Positions 8,475-18,426 of a stretch of 27,213 nt of DNA are shown in pieces. The first letter of the stretch is position 1. Each line of letters opens with the position of its first letter. Source of the DNA: Chara braunii (lineage: Eukaryota; Streptophyta; Charophyceae; Charales; Characeae); the NCBI GenBank assembly GCA_003427395.1, contig BFEA01000616.1, forward strand, positions 393,686-420,898. Reading direction: 5' to 3'. Both the position numbers and the translations under genes were made by a program. The notes beneath the pieces are model-generated. The model did no database searches and was not told the origin of the DNA. It worked only from the letters and a program-made list of their open reading frames with translations.

Positions 8475-9521
8475 TCAGTCCCTAATACTAGCCACCTTCG
8501 CATCTTCGGGTCTAATCCCATCCGCGGATACTTCATGACCCAAGTACAAGATTCGAGTGCGTCCGAACTCGCATTTCTCTGCGTTTATCTTATACTTGTG
8601 CCGCCGAAGGAGTGAAAGTACTTTGTCTACATGTTGAGCATGCTCCTCGACAGTCTTACTAAAGATAAGTAGATCGTTGAGGTACACGACAACGAACTTA
8701 TCTAAGTAGTCATGGAAGATCCTATTCATGGTGTGCTGGAATGTACCCGTCACATTGGAAAGGCCAAAGGGCATCACCACAAACTCGTACAGGCTGTACC
8801 TGGTCTGGAATGCGGTTTTGTGCTGGTCCTCTGGTCTTATGGCAATCTGATGGTAGTCGGATTTCATATCTATCTTGGTATAGTACTTACACCCCTGCAC
8901 CCTATCCAATAGGTCGTCGATGCGTGGTAGAGGCTCTGCGTTCTTAACGGTGATGGCATTGAGGCCTCTATAATCAATGCGCATCCTTAGTGTTCCCCCT
9001 TTCTTTGGAACAAATAAGACTGGTGAGCCAAAGGGGGAGGTGCTAGACCGAATCCAACCCTTCTTTGTGAGCTCTTTCAGTTGTCGCCGAAGCTCGTCCA
9101 ACTCGGCCGGAGCCATCCTATAGATCCTCCCCTTAGGTGTCTTGCTACCCGCGAGAATTTTTACGACATGGACACCAACCTCCCTTTCCACGACTCCTGT
9201 AGGCTCCTCGAACAGATCAGGGTACTTAGCGACAATGGTCTCTATCTCTAAGGGTGTCTTAACGGCCTCCCCTTTCGCAGAGACATAGACTAAGTACATT
9301 CCTTCCTCTTGGTTTTGTTTATAATAGTTATATAAGGCAGATGCGCATAAGCACCCATAAGAGTCTATTAACCTACTGGCTTTATACTTCGCCAGTCTAA
9401 CGGTCCTCCAATTAGGCAACTCGTGCTTCAACACCTTCTTGTCCCAGTCAAACTGGGGCTTGGCAACGCCGAGGTAGTACATGCCCAACAACATGTCAAA
9501 GGGTAAATCGTCGCTCACCAA
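8475..9521 (-). pseudogene. reverse transcriptase of element 1, catalytic Asp changed to Asn
   Basis: RNA-dependent DNA polymerase of the Ty3/gypsy type. The end of protease (PFDMLLGMYYLG) comes first, then the RT N-terminus (RIYRMAPAELDELRRQL), finger motifs (SPVLFVPKKGGTLRMRIDYR), motif A (KIDMKSDYHQI), MPFGLSNVTGTFQ and the catalytic region FVVVYLNDLLIFS. The family YxDD is YLND here (8684-8673), so one metal-binding Asp is Asn. A TGA at 8477-8475 replaces a Trp expected in RDWPRPQSV, just before the connection domain. The reading frame is otherwise uninterrupted for 348 residues. Confidence 0.92.
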
Positions 9522-9964
9522 GAATGATATTTTATGACTTGTCTCTCCTCCTGGGTAGAGAAATTGCAGACTACATCTTTAACGTAGTCCTTCACCAACA
9601 CGCGCTCTTTGTTGGCCAAAGTAGATGCTACCGGTCTACTCAGGCGTTGCACTCGGTCCTTTAGGCGCAATCTCTCAACGCAGTCGCGACTTATGAAGTT
9701 TCGCGTGGAGCCAATGTCTACGAAGGCGCCGCACTTGTGACCACCCACACCAACTTCTACAATGAAATGCTCCCCTTTAGGACCTCTACTTAGTGCCACC
9801 CAGGACTCACCAGGGTCCCTTCCCGACCACTCACCTTGAAGGTCCTCTAAGGCTTCAGACACATCCAACGTACAAAGTATAGTTGGGTCCGGATGTGTCC
9901 GCGGGGTGACTAAGGAGTCAATAGCTTCGGCCAACTCTTGAAACGGGGAGGGTACATCACCCAC
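9515..9964 (-). pseudogene. aspartic protease of element 1, active-site Ser replaced
   Basis: Retroviral-type aspartic protease that cleaves the Gag-Pol polyprotein. The segment HKCGAFVDIGSTRNFISRD aligns with the family active-site region, where D-S/T-G-A/S is expected. Here it reads D-I-G-S (codons 9718-9710), so the residue after the catalytic Asp is Ile. The downstream typical motif (PFDMLLGMYYL) lies in the next ORF, so a frameshift near 9520 splits the domain. The same frame runs upstream without a stop to the zinc knuckle, so the ATG at 9964 is only the first internal Met and not a real start. Confidence 0.8.
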
Positions 9965-10089
9965 TTCAACGGGAGTAGAAGCAACTACAACTTCTACCGG
10001 CCTTAAGTGTTTCCCGAGCTGGAGCTCGTAGAGGCCCCAGACTGAGAAGAAGGATACCCACCCTTAGGAGGGATCTTCTGCGAGACCTT

Positions 10090-10200
10090 CGGGTTCTTGC
10101 CCTTAAACTTCATATGGCCGTACTCGCCGCAGTTTATGCAAGCACCCCGCTGCCAACGATCGGGCCACACTTCCTGATCCAAACCGACCCTAACCCGAGC
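10090..10200 (-). pseudogene. gag zinc knuckle of element 1 (fourth ligand lost)
   Basis: In a frame different from the preceding gag ORF, the minus strand encodes RGACINCGEYGHMKFKG. This matches the CX2CX4HX4C nucleic-acid-binding knuckle at Cys (10140-10138), Cys (10131-10129) and His (10116-10114), but the expected last Cys is Gly (codon 10101-10099). The finger should not bind zinc normally. Its presence right after gag and before protease confirms the layout and shows that an indel lies near 10220. Confidence 0.75.
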
Positions 10201-10202
10201 AA

Positions 10203-11184
10203 CTATTTGTTTGGGTTGGTGGCTTGCCCTTGACTCCTCTGTTGACCGCCCTTGCCGCGGCCACTTGCCTTAGTCTTAACTACGGCGGCGAGGTTGCTAC
10301 CCTCAACACTCTCCTCGCCGTCTAACTCTGAACCCTCCACAAGTTCAAAAACATCATCGATCTCAGTTTGGTTCCCTTCGGAATCAACCATCATCAATCG
10401 ACTACCCTTCTTCTTCCATTCCTGTGGAGTCTTCTTCTTTCTTTCGTCCGTAGTGGGGGTTTGAGCACCACCTTGCGTAGCCTCTAAGTCCAGGGCCTTC
10501 TTGCTGAATGTCTCAAAAGTGTGATACTCTAGACAAGCCTCACTGGCTAATAAGTTCTTGATGTGTGTGGGAAGACATCTCAAGAACATGGTTAACAAGA
10601 CCTGTGGATTGTACTCCATTCCTGAGACGACAATCAGGCGCTCTACGGTCGTGGTAAGCTCTCGCACTGACTTGTACTTCCGAGCATCAAGCTTTAATTG
10701 CCCGTCAGTGGCAATATGTGCCTGCTGAGGGTTGTGCCATCGAGCCTCTACTAAGTCCATAAAACTCTCTAAGGTGTGGGTCTTGGCCCAGTCACCCATG
10801 TTTTTGCCAAACCCTTTTGAAGCCACTAATCCATTTAGCCAGCGAGTTGCTGAACCCTCTTAAGTAGGATGCAACAGTAATCACCTCCTCCTCTACCAGC
10901 GTCCTCTTCGCCTTGACGCACACTGGAACCGTTCTCAACCAAGTGTCGAGTGCCTCGTCCTTCTTATCTCCTGAGAAGGTTAGAGGTGGTTTGAGAGGGG
11001 TCTTGGGGTACCAAGGCTGCTGCTGTCCCAGTGGTGAGACATGTGGCGGCTGTGGTGTAGCTCCAGCCGCTGGACCAGAAGACGAAGAAGCAATAGTCTG
11101 AGATTGGGCTGCTGCTGATGTACCGCTTGGTTGCTGTCCAAGCTGAGCGGCAAAGGGGCCTGTCATCGCCGAGAATGGCAGCAC
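10203..11184 (-). pseudogene. gag: gag (capsid) of element 1, frameshifted
   Basis: Gag forms the virus-like particle that packages element RNA. The first segment (11184-10792) has a Q/S/P-rich N-terminus and then the start of the retrotransposon capsid domain, including LTFSGDKKDEALDTWL and a VASYLRG stretch. The second segment (10826-10203) continues it in another frame with WAKTHTLESFMDLVEARW and a basic, then acidic (EIDDVFELVEGSELDGEE) C-terminal region. The frames meet naturally at a GGG run near 10856, so a single-base slippage explains the break. The ATG at 11184 is the first in frame, though another ATG six codons later is possible. A further shift near 10220 separates this ORF from the zinc knuckle. 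Confidence 0.8.
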
Positions 11185-11623
11185 TCAAAATAAATAAACA
11201 ATTACCCAGCGAGTCGCCTCGGCTACTATTCAAGCGGTATCAACAACACCTATACAAATTGTAAACGTAATCTACCTCTATCCTGATTTGTTCTGCACAA
11301 AAGCTTTGAGAAGAACTGACTATGGTAGATTACAGTCCTACTCTAGGCTGTCCGTTAGGTGTCAACAGTCTGTCAACCAACTAATCAAAATAAAAATCGA
11401 CTACTGTGAGCAGATGTATGCACAATGGATATGATAGTGATGCTTAGTAGAGTTCACAATTGGAATCCCCTTCCCTTGTATCCAATGTACCTGTGAGCAT
11501 CATCAAGCGACAGTGTCTAAGGTGTGCAACCACGACCCACCCCTATGCCCAAGAAGTATGCTTATGACCAGTCCTGCCCTTTGTTTACCCTCGCGTTGTT
11601 GGAGGGCGCGGTGTCCCGGCCCT

Positions 11624-11747
11624 CCACTGCGTACCAGACGACCAGTCACTTACCTCCGCTGCGTACCAGGCGTCCACTCACATTCCTCCGCTGCGTACGA
11701 GACGTCCACTCATTTACTTCCACCGCATACCAGGGGCCCACTCACGT
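11624..11747 (+). repeat. 32-bp tandem repeat, four copies
   Basis: Units begin at 11624, 11656, 11688 and 11720, with consensus ccgctgcgtaccagacgtcc plus a cactcac-rich second half; the last is shorter. They lie 400-550 bp upstream (in the minus sense) of the element 1 gag start. This is where a 5' LTR or untranslated leader would be, so they could be promoter-region repeats of that element. A link was not proven. Confidence 0.85.
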
Positions 11748-12030
11748 CAGCCCATATACTTTCCGTGGACTGTCCGAGGAACCCCACGACATTTCAGTGT
11801 TGCTGTAGGAGTGGTCCAGTTGACGCACCACTGGCAAAAGGGTGGGTGCGCCACTGGACTTTCCTTTGGTCCACGCAGGCTCGGCGCCCTGCTGTACAGC
11901 AGAGCATGACCGACCTGTGGCCGTGGTAGCCGCCGGGCTCGCCCAGAGACGCAGAGGGAGAGAGACCGACGTGGTCTTTTCTACTGCGCGTCAAGTGCCC
12001 TCTGGCCGGGTTATGGGACAAGTTCGATAG

Positions 12031-12090
12031 AAGGAAAAAGGGAAAAGGGAGAAAGAAAAAGAGAAGAAAAGGAAAAGAAAATTGAGAAAG
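12031..12090 (+). repeat. polypurine tract, about 60 nt
   Basis: The plus strand is almost entirely A and G here (gaaggaaaaagggaaaaggg and onward), broken only by an occasional T. It could be the polypurine tract of an unrecognised plus-strand LTR element, or simply low-complexity DNA. Confidence 0.5.
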
Positions 12091-13015
12091 CAGGTACGAA
12101 CCACGTGTCCAAACTGTACTATGATCCGGATCGTCATTTCAAGTTTCAAATGATCTAGCGGTTTTTGGTCGCAGCGGCGTTATGAATCTTATGATATCCT
12201 TTTTTTTTTTCTTCTGTTTATTGTTGTTAATTTTATTAGTTGCTCTTTAAACTTTACTTCCTTTTTTCGGTCGTTCGTCACTAAGCGGGAAGGAATGTAA
12301 ACGGTTCGTTTCGAACTCCATTTGCAGCCTGGTGGCCTAGATTGGCGTGACCCTTCGTTTATCACCCTGTGTCTGACCTGTCCGGCTGAGCGCCGCGCAG
12401 TGGGACCCCCAAAAGAGGGGCAACCCGCGGCCGCCTTGGTAGGAGGCTTATCACCCCCCCGTGGGAGGTCATAAGCCCCCTCCTTGCCATCGGACACGGG
12501 TACCCGTTAGTGTTAGCCCGACGACTCGTCTTAGAGGAGAAAGGTTGTTGGTTGGTATCCCGTTATGGGACCACAGTTTCAGGGCCGCAAGCACTCCGCA
12601 TTAGGACGAAGTGACGAGGATTGACAGCAGGAAGGTTTGTGTGCGCTATGATTATTGGTGTTCGGTCTCTTGCTTCATTTTTTAAATTTTATCTTAAATT
12701 TATTTCATTTTATCATTTTCGGAATTACAGACTACTAATAAGCTGAATTCTAAAGGCTACCTGAGTTCCCCCATTAAGAGTATAGGGATCGCGGCTAGCA
12801 ACGATCCTATAAAAAGGAAGGGGGACTGCCCTCAGGGCACTAGAGCATGAGTGATCTCACTACGCCGAGTACTGGCGAGTCAAGGAGGGAGGGCTAGGCA
12901 ACATGGCGAGTGTGCGGGAGATCGTCGGTGTGTGCGTGCTCATGCTCTTAGTGTTCGACTGCGACTATTCCAGGATCTGCAACCTGGTAACGAATACTGC
13001 CCGCACAGGCTCACC

Positions 13016-13483
13016 ATGGTACGGAGCAACGAACTGTATGGCTATAGGCCGAAGTATCTCCAGTTTATCCGGAGGTGGGAGCAGATGTCGGGTGAAGGGC
13101 CTATGGTGACCGCTATCCTGGACTACAGTCCCTGCAATCAGGAGGCCAAACTGAAGGTGAATGTGGAAGGGGGAAAACAAGAAGAAATGAGGGCAGATCA
13201 GGGCCTGCAGTTGGCGATCACGGAGGCTAAGGACAGAGCCGAGAGGAGGTGTGGACGAGACGGGGTCACAAACGAAATCTAGGTGATCGTCTCGTACCTG
13301 GAGGGAGAGACCTCGACGGAGACTGCAGAGAGGGAACAATGGCACCTGGACCGGGACACGGAAGTTGAGAGTGAGGAGAGTGATCAGGAGGTCCGGACCC
13401 AATCCTGGCATGGACTGGACCAGTGGCGGCGGGACTACCCACCCGCCGAGCCTGTGGAAAGTGGCCCAGAGGCCAACTCGTGA
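13016..13483 (+). pseudogene. unrecognised plus-strand ORF with one in-frame TAG
   Basis: An ORF opens at an ATG with strong eukaryotic start context (caccATGG) and runs 88 codons to a TAG at 13280-13282. It then continues in frame for 66 more codons to a TGA at 13483. The same frame is also open upstream to 12851. The first part is mixed and basic (YGYRPKYLQFIRRWEQM, then KDRAERRCGRDG); the second is strongly acidic (TEVESEESDQEV). The TAG could be a mutated CAG, as in the retroelements nearby. The opposite strand is also open but gives a Leu/Pro/Ser-rich shadow. No family is recognised; a decayed accessory or gag-like ORF is possible. Confidence 0.35.
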
Positions 13484-16400
13484 CGACGAAGGGACCGGAG
13501 CCGCGAGACTGAGGGACACATGAGGTCAACGCACGAGAACGGTTACAAAAAGAAAAAAAGAGAGAGACGAAGGACAAGGGCGCGTGCTTGATGGTGGACG
13601 CGGCACACGAGGGATCAATTTTTGTCTTGTCGGCCATAGTTGAAAAAAACACGTTGGCTTGCATGAGCAGGTGATCGTCACTGCATCGTGAACGAGCACG
13701 TGAAGAAGAACCAGCGCTTGCACTCTGGAGAGATGGCTAACAATCCACGCAGAGAGATGTAAGTCACCACGGGTTCGAAAAAGAGATGTCGAAGAGGAGG
13801 GAACACACGAGAAAGAGGACGGTTGCTAGGGAGAGCAGACACAATTGAGAACGAGAGGGAGAGAGAGAACATGCGTGAAAGTCAGCCGCATAAGGGGAGA
13901 ACAAGGTCTTCTCTGTCACTGTTGATGTCAACTGCTAAACGGGACGTGTGCGTGTACAGCGTGTGTGTTTGGGATGTTGACATTATCTTCATACGAGGCT
14001 GCGCGCGCTCTTCCGGGGGAGGGGCTCCCGACTTCTGGGCTAGACCAACCGGTGCAGACCAGCAAGGAGGTGACACACGAAAGATGCGCCTGCATGCTTT
14101 CTGCCGCTGATATCAACCCAAGACAAGAGAGACTCCGGGTCGAGTGTGCAGCTTCGAGGGGTGAGCAACTGAGATAGTGGTAAGTGTGCTAGCTAGAATC
14201 TGGCGCGGGCCAGAAGTGGCAGAGAGGCAGTTCTCTGCAGACCCTGTGAGTGTGGGCTGGAAAGCAGCTCGCGATGATGAGTGAGGAAGTTGGGCAACTA
14301 CAGTGTGTGATCAGACTTCGCGGTTACAAGAGTAAAGATATGCACGGTCAACTTACAGTGCGGATGGTACAACGGGTCCTCGTGTGAGCCTTCCGCGAGC
14401 TCGAGCTCGTCCTTTGTGCCGAACATCTTTGGTTAATTAGTTAGCGGGAGTTAGCTGAGCGTGGGATAGGCGAGACGAGCAGGCCCGTATTGCAAAGTCA
14501 ATACGTTTACCCGCGATAAGCCACCTACATCGTTGATAGTAATCCCAGTGTATAGTTTGATCAGTTAGAGCGCACTTCCTATGATTGAGGAGGAAAAAGA
14601 GTATAACGCTAGCCGGTGGGGGCGCATACAAGTTGTGTGCAGGATCATAGGTATCAGAACTCACAGTCAATAGCGGTTTGGCTCGAGTCTCAGTACTCCC
14701 CGTGTTAGCAATGGGGTAATGTTATCTTCAACTTCTGAAACGTTGGTTGCTGTCACAAAGAGCATGTATTGTGTGATAGGAGACTGCAGTGAGATGATGG
14801 CAGGCAGTGAAGCGGGAACCCTTGGGTTGAAAGAACTAATAATTGGGGTTGGAGGGTTTCATCTTGCTAATCAGAGACGAACGGGGGTCGGAAGGATTGT
14901 TCGTGTTACCTGTTGAGTGACCGAGTGACTCTCCTTGGTGTTGTGACGAGAACGTGTGCTCCAGTAAAGATCCGCTTGAATGCGAGGAAGGCTTGTGTGT
15001 TTTGTCTCATGTTTCCTTGACTGATTCTGGAGGAACCTGAACACGTGTCCCTGTCATTATTATCACCCCGTCCGCTCAAAGAGATCACACCGTGTATCAG
15101 TTTCAAGCCAAGGGAGCGGCATAAGAGACAATAGTTCACAAAATGATTGTTAGACTTGTGGCGACCTCTCGGGAAGCGATCGGACTGCGGGATGGCTCGC
15201 ACACTACCAGTCCCATCTCCTCCCCGTTAGTTTGATCACCAGTGGTTCAATGGTCAACCGAAAACTACCTCAGAATGAGATAAAGGATACGAGAACCACC
15301 GTCAAACGCTGACACGTGAGTCTAAGTGCTCTGAATTCAGTCATGAGGGCACTACACGCTTTCGAACGAGCGATCGTGATTATCCTATGAGTGCATGTTG
15401 CTGACTGAAGTCGAGTGGGTTGATTGGCGGCTAATCAAATGATAAATGTCTGTGATCAAACCAGTTAGATAAGGAGAATCTATTTTCACCCTTTGCTCCC
15501 CTTGGTCACTGTTTTCTTTCTTTTGTTTCCTTTCTACTTAATCACCAACCTCACAGTTCTACTCGGACGAAGCCCTGCGTCGTATGCATTCCTCTCGGTA
15601 AATCGGTTCACTGGCTCAACCACTCTGAGAGAACAAATTATGCCGGCTAAAATAATTGGACATAGAGAAGAGTGATCTACCTGTTTTGCTGGCTCCCCTC
15701 GCTTCGAACCCACCGCTAGTGAGAATGGGATAACTAAAGGTTGTAATTCTGTCAAGTCATCTGATGGGTAGGAAGCAACGCATCCTTAAGGGAAATCGTT
15801 TATCTACTGGCTAAGTTTCTCATGGATGGTGACTAAAGAATTACTCACAACGTAGGCCGTGTTACTATGAACAAGCCTCGTAATGTGACTTGTGCCATAC
15901 AGTGAGGCGGCATAACTGTTTTGCATTTTGATTTTATACTTGAATGGGATTGGTCTGGGGCAATCCCTATATGCTGCGCTAGAACACGTTCAAGGCAGTA
16001 ACCAGACAAAGTTTGCCCTGGGTCATGTCCGAGAATCAATGAGGTTACAAATACGAGGGAATCCGCATCACCTCTGTGAGCATGTCCAAAATCTCTGACC
16101 TCAGCCAAAGCGGAAGGAGCTACTTTTGGCAATACACCTGGTGGTACGCGAGTGAGAGCTCGCCTCTGGTGCTAACTTGTGTATTCCAATTGGGCAGAAC
16201 TTGTTATTAGGAGGGAACACGTAATCCCAACACTGGTGATATTTTTTTATTGACACTCTATTGGACAGTATAAACTCTCGATTATGCCTCATTCCTGCAT
16301 CCCCAAGGCTATCCCTGCCAGCAGCCAACTGAGATATTATCGAAGGTCATTCTGGCGTAAAAAGAGCGGGTATTCGGGGTCGTCATGTTCTTTGTAGCAT

Positions 16401-17145
16401 GTAGGCATGATTCCGGTCCAGTAGCAGGCGCTTGAGCTTCAAGCTGAGATGAGCGATGCCCAACCCACAGATAGGTAACGGTATCCTGCTACGGGGTCCA
16501 GCATGGGACACCAAAACGTTCGTACACGCTAGGGGAACTGACTAACTGACCTTCTTGCGTCATCAGTGAGTGGAGGGAATGTCTAGCAGAACTCATACGA
16601 AATACATGAGAAGTGATGCCCAAAATCTCCCGAGCATCGCTTGCCAACCCTGAGCACTGGCAAGCCTAGCGTATGGAATCATAGTTCCAGGTATGGACCT
16701 GCTCTAAGCTCGCTCCTGCCTAAGCTGGGCCCGGGAACCTCTCGTACTCAGAAATCAGCGCCCCAAAACATGGTAGGGGCTGGGTCGGAGACCGCCCCGC
16801 TGAATTTGTATCGCCGTCGCTAATGGCCATCAACCGAGAACCGAGGGTCAGTCAGTGAGTCCTTGTCGCGAGTTCTGTCAGGGCTCCCGTGCTCATATCT
16901 GGGTAAGTTGCCTCCTGCTTTTGCAATGGAAATTGGTGGCCATGATTAACCGTCACCTGGTCTCTATCGACCCCAGGACCAGTATCAGCCCATCAGTAAT
17001 CCTGTAGCAGATTTTCAAACAGAGTTCGCTACCATCTGGCTCCTTCCACCGGTCAGACCCTTAACATTCAAACGGGTTAAGGCAAGGGTCGACAGTCAGG
17101 TTATGACTTCACCGGCGGAATCAAGGTCTGGGATGTATTTACCGG
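13484..17145. other. no recognised gene
   Basis: This 3.7-kb stretch has many short ORFs on both strands, none above 100 codons and none with a recognisable motif. Purine-rich plus-strand tracts lie at 13546-13575 and 13847-13870. A pyrimidine-rich stretch lies at 15488-15540, which on the minus strand could be a polypurine tract, but no LTR-like sequence was matched to it. A short hairpin occurs near 16641-16665. The region may be old repeat DNA or the lost 3' LTR and flank of element 2. Confidence 0.4.
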
Positions 17146-17229
17146 GTGATATTAGACCTACAGAGGTTGACAATCATCTCCTTACCTTCCCTGCCTCTAG
17201 TAAACTGGTGTCTAGAGAAGAAGGAAGCC

Positions 17230-17463
17230 ATGAAGGAGAGTGAAATCTTAGTGATGAAGTGCAAGTCCAACGGAGACGAGAAGGAGGGATTGATAGAAGA
17301 TGCTTGTCGAGACATGGACTCTTATACGCAGTATCAAAGGGAATTTGCGGTTGGGATGGCCGAAGGAAAAAGGTACATCGAATACGTGCTTTATTTTTAC
17401 AGCAACAGTCAACATTTTATTTTCCAGCATTCTGCCACGAAGAAACCAGTGTACAGTGACTGA
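17230..17463 (+). CDS. possible small ORF or exon, unrecognised
   Basis: From the ATG at 17230 the plus strand encodes 77 residues beginning MKESEILVMKCKSNGDEKEG, rich in charged residues. The same frame is open from 17146, where an upstream Met adds a hydrophobic stretch. Within it, AAAAAGGTACAT near 17371 resembles a splice donor and TTTATTTTCCAG near 17420-17430 an acceptor, so an exon boundary is conceivable. No family is recognised. It may be chance; composition alone favours it slightly over the shadow frames around it. Confidence 0.2.
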   Translation: MKESEILVMKCKSNGDEKEGLIEDACRDMDSYTQYQREFAVGMAEGKRYIEYVLYFYSNSQHFIFQHSATKKPVYSD

Positions 17464-17790
17464 TTATTCTAACAACATACATTCATTCAAGTTATCATAA
17501 AGCATCCGTCAGATCCAGTCATTGTCACTTGCCTCGAGGACCATTTTCAATTGGACAACGTTCATAACAATCAAGATCGTGTCCTCGTCAGAAGACGTAG
17601 GATCAGTCTCAACACCCGCTTCAACACATGAGTGCGATCCAACCATTCCAGTTCAATAGACGGTCCTAACCAGTCTCATCAAGATTGCTTTCACACACTC
17701 TATTCTAGTCAACCATTCAACCAACATAAACAACAGACACAGTCGTGCCTCGCTCGGTATGCCTAAACCTTAAACCAAATTTATTTCTTG

Positions 17791-18426
17791 TCACTTGCAA
17801 AAAACCAGGGTAGGGTCTTCGCGCCGACAGCGCCTCCACCTCATTGAAGTGGTGTTGGACAAATGAGGGATATAGAAACGGCCCCGGTACGCCAAGACGC
17901 ATGGTGCCAGATCCGCAGTAGCCCGTACAACCCGTCGCCGCACCGTGCGATTCCTGGGACCCGTCATCACCTGATGGGTCTCGGTATACGACCTTCGCTC
18001 CCTCCTGAGCACCGCGATGATGAGGAAATGGTACATTACATTCGGCCACTGACCGGTCTCGTAGATTAGCGTTCCTGCTATTCTGGCCGCGACACATCCT
18101 TCAAATGGGGGCTCCAGATATGGCTCCCATGCGGGATTAGGACACGGGGCCCCCTCGATTGTTTCGAGCCTGATGGTTGCAGGCTCCACCATGAACGCAA
18201 CATCCGTTGGGTGGACCGTTCGACTCGGAGGAACTACTGAGGTCAATGATCGGGGCACGCCTGGGTGGCTGGCGGAAGCGAAAAGGTCTTGCGAGGATGG
18301 GGGGTCCGGGTGCGGGACATAGTACGCTTCCCACTCCTCCTCCTGTTGGTGCTGATGGGCTGGCTCCATCAAGATTGAGGCCGGGAAGGAGCGGTGGCTA
18401 TGATGTCGGCTCCGGAGGGTTCCCAC
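17791..18426 (-). CDS. extra ORF C downstream of pol in element 2, unknown function
   Basis: Overlaps the end of ORF B by 29 nt in another frame, which is the frame of ORF A. The first ATG is at 18369 (MEPAHQHQQEEEWEAYYVPH); upstream sequence to 18426 begins at a GTG and is probably a continuation of B after a frameshift rather than a separate start. It has a Pro/Ser-rich N-terminal third, then PTDVAFMVEPATIRLETIEG, CVAARIAGTLIYETGQWPNV and MYHFLIIAVLRRERRSY, ending with a basic Arg-rich stretch. The short hydrophobic MYHFLIIAVL is too short for a confident membrane anchor. The stop is at 17791. No family is recognised. Confidence 0.5.
   Translation of the reverse strand: MGTLRSRHHSHRSFPASILMEPAHQHQQEEEWEAYYVPHPDPPSSQDLFASASHPGVPRSLTSVVPPSRTVHPTDVAFMVEPATIRLETIEGAPCPNPAWEPYLEPPFEGCVAARIAGTLIYETGQWPNVMYHFLIIAVLRRERRSYTETHQVMTGPRNRTVRRRVVRATADLAPCVLAYRGRFYIPHLSNTTSMRWRRCRREDPTLVFCK

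Larger units (their letters stand above)
6313..11240 (-). mobile_element. element 1: degraded chromovirus-like Ty3/gypsy LTR retrotransposon
   Basis: Reading right to left, the order is gag, zinc knuckle, protease, reverse transcriptase, RNase H, integrase and a chromodomain-like tail, which defines Ty3/gypsy (Metaviridae) and its chromovirus branch. The copy is dead. In-frame stops lie at 8477, 7767, 7587, 7257, 7140, 6906 and 6786. Frameshifts lie near 10856, 10220, 9520 and 8245. Protease, RT and both zinc fingers have lost key residues. No plant-type initiator-Met primer binding site was found upstream of gag, and the two LTRs could not be paired, so the 5' end may be deleted or diverged. 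Confidence 0.9.
11241..12850. other. no recognised gene; possible remains of element 1 5' LTR
   Basis: No ORF here resembles a known protein. The stretch contains the 32-bp tandem repeat, a 60-base polypurine tract (12031-12090) and a T-rich tract (12199-12213). It also has a foldback around 12440-12477, where aggcttat and ataagcc arms flank a run of C and GGG. By position, the left half could be the 5' LTR and leader of element 1, but it shows no match to the sequence left of 6318. Confidence 0.45.

Noticed and set aside
12540-12565. ttggtatcccg as a second primer binding site.
   Set aside because: Only the first seven bases of the tRNA-Met complement match, and no LTR end or gag frame follows on that strand.
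12965-13519. Minus-strand 184-codon ORF, the longest frame in its region.
   Set aside because: Leu/Pro/Ser-rich composition without any motif is typical of the antisense of a Glu/Arg-rich ORF; the plus strand has the better start context.
16640-16830. GC-rich stretch that at first looked rRNA-like.
   Set aside because: No conserved rRNA block could be aligned from memory beyond a few bases, and neighbouring sequence does not continue the match.
18398-18426. B/C overlap as a programmed ribosomal frameshift site.
   Set aside because: No convincing slippery heptamer with a following structure was seen, and this copy has random frameshifts elsewhere.
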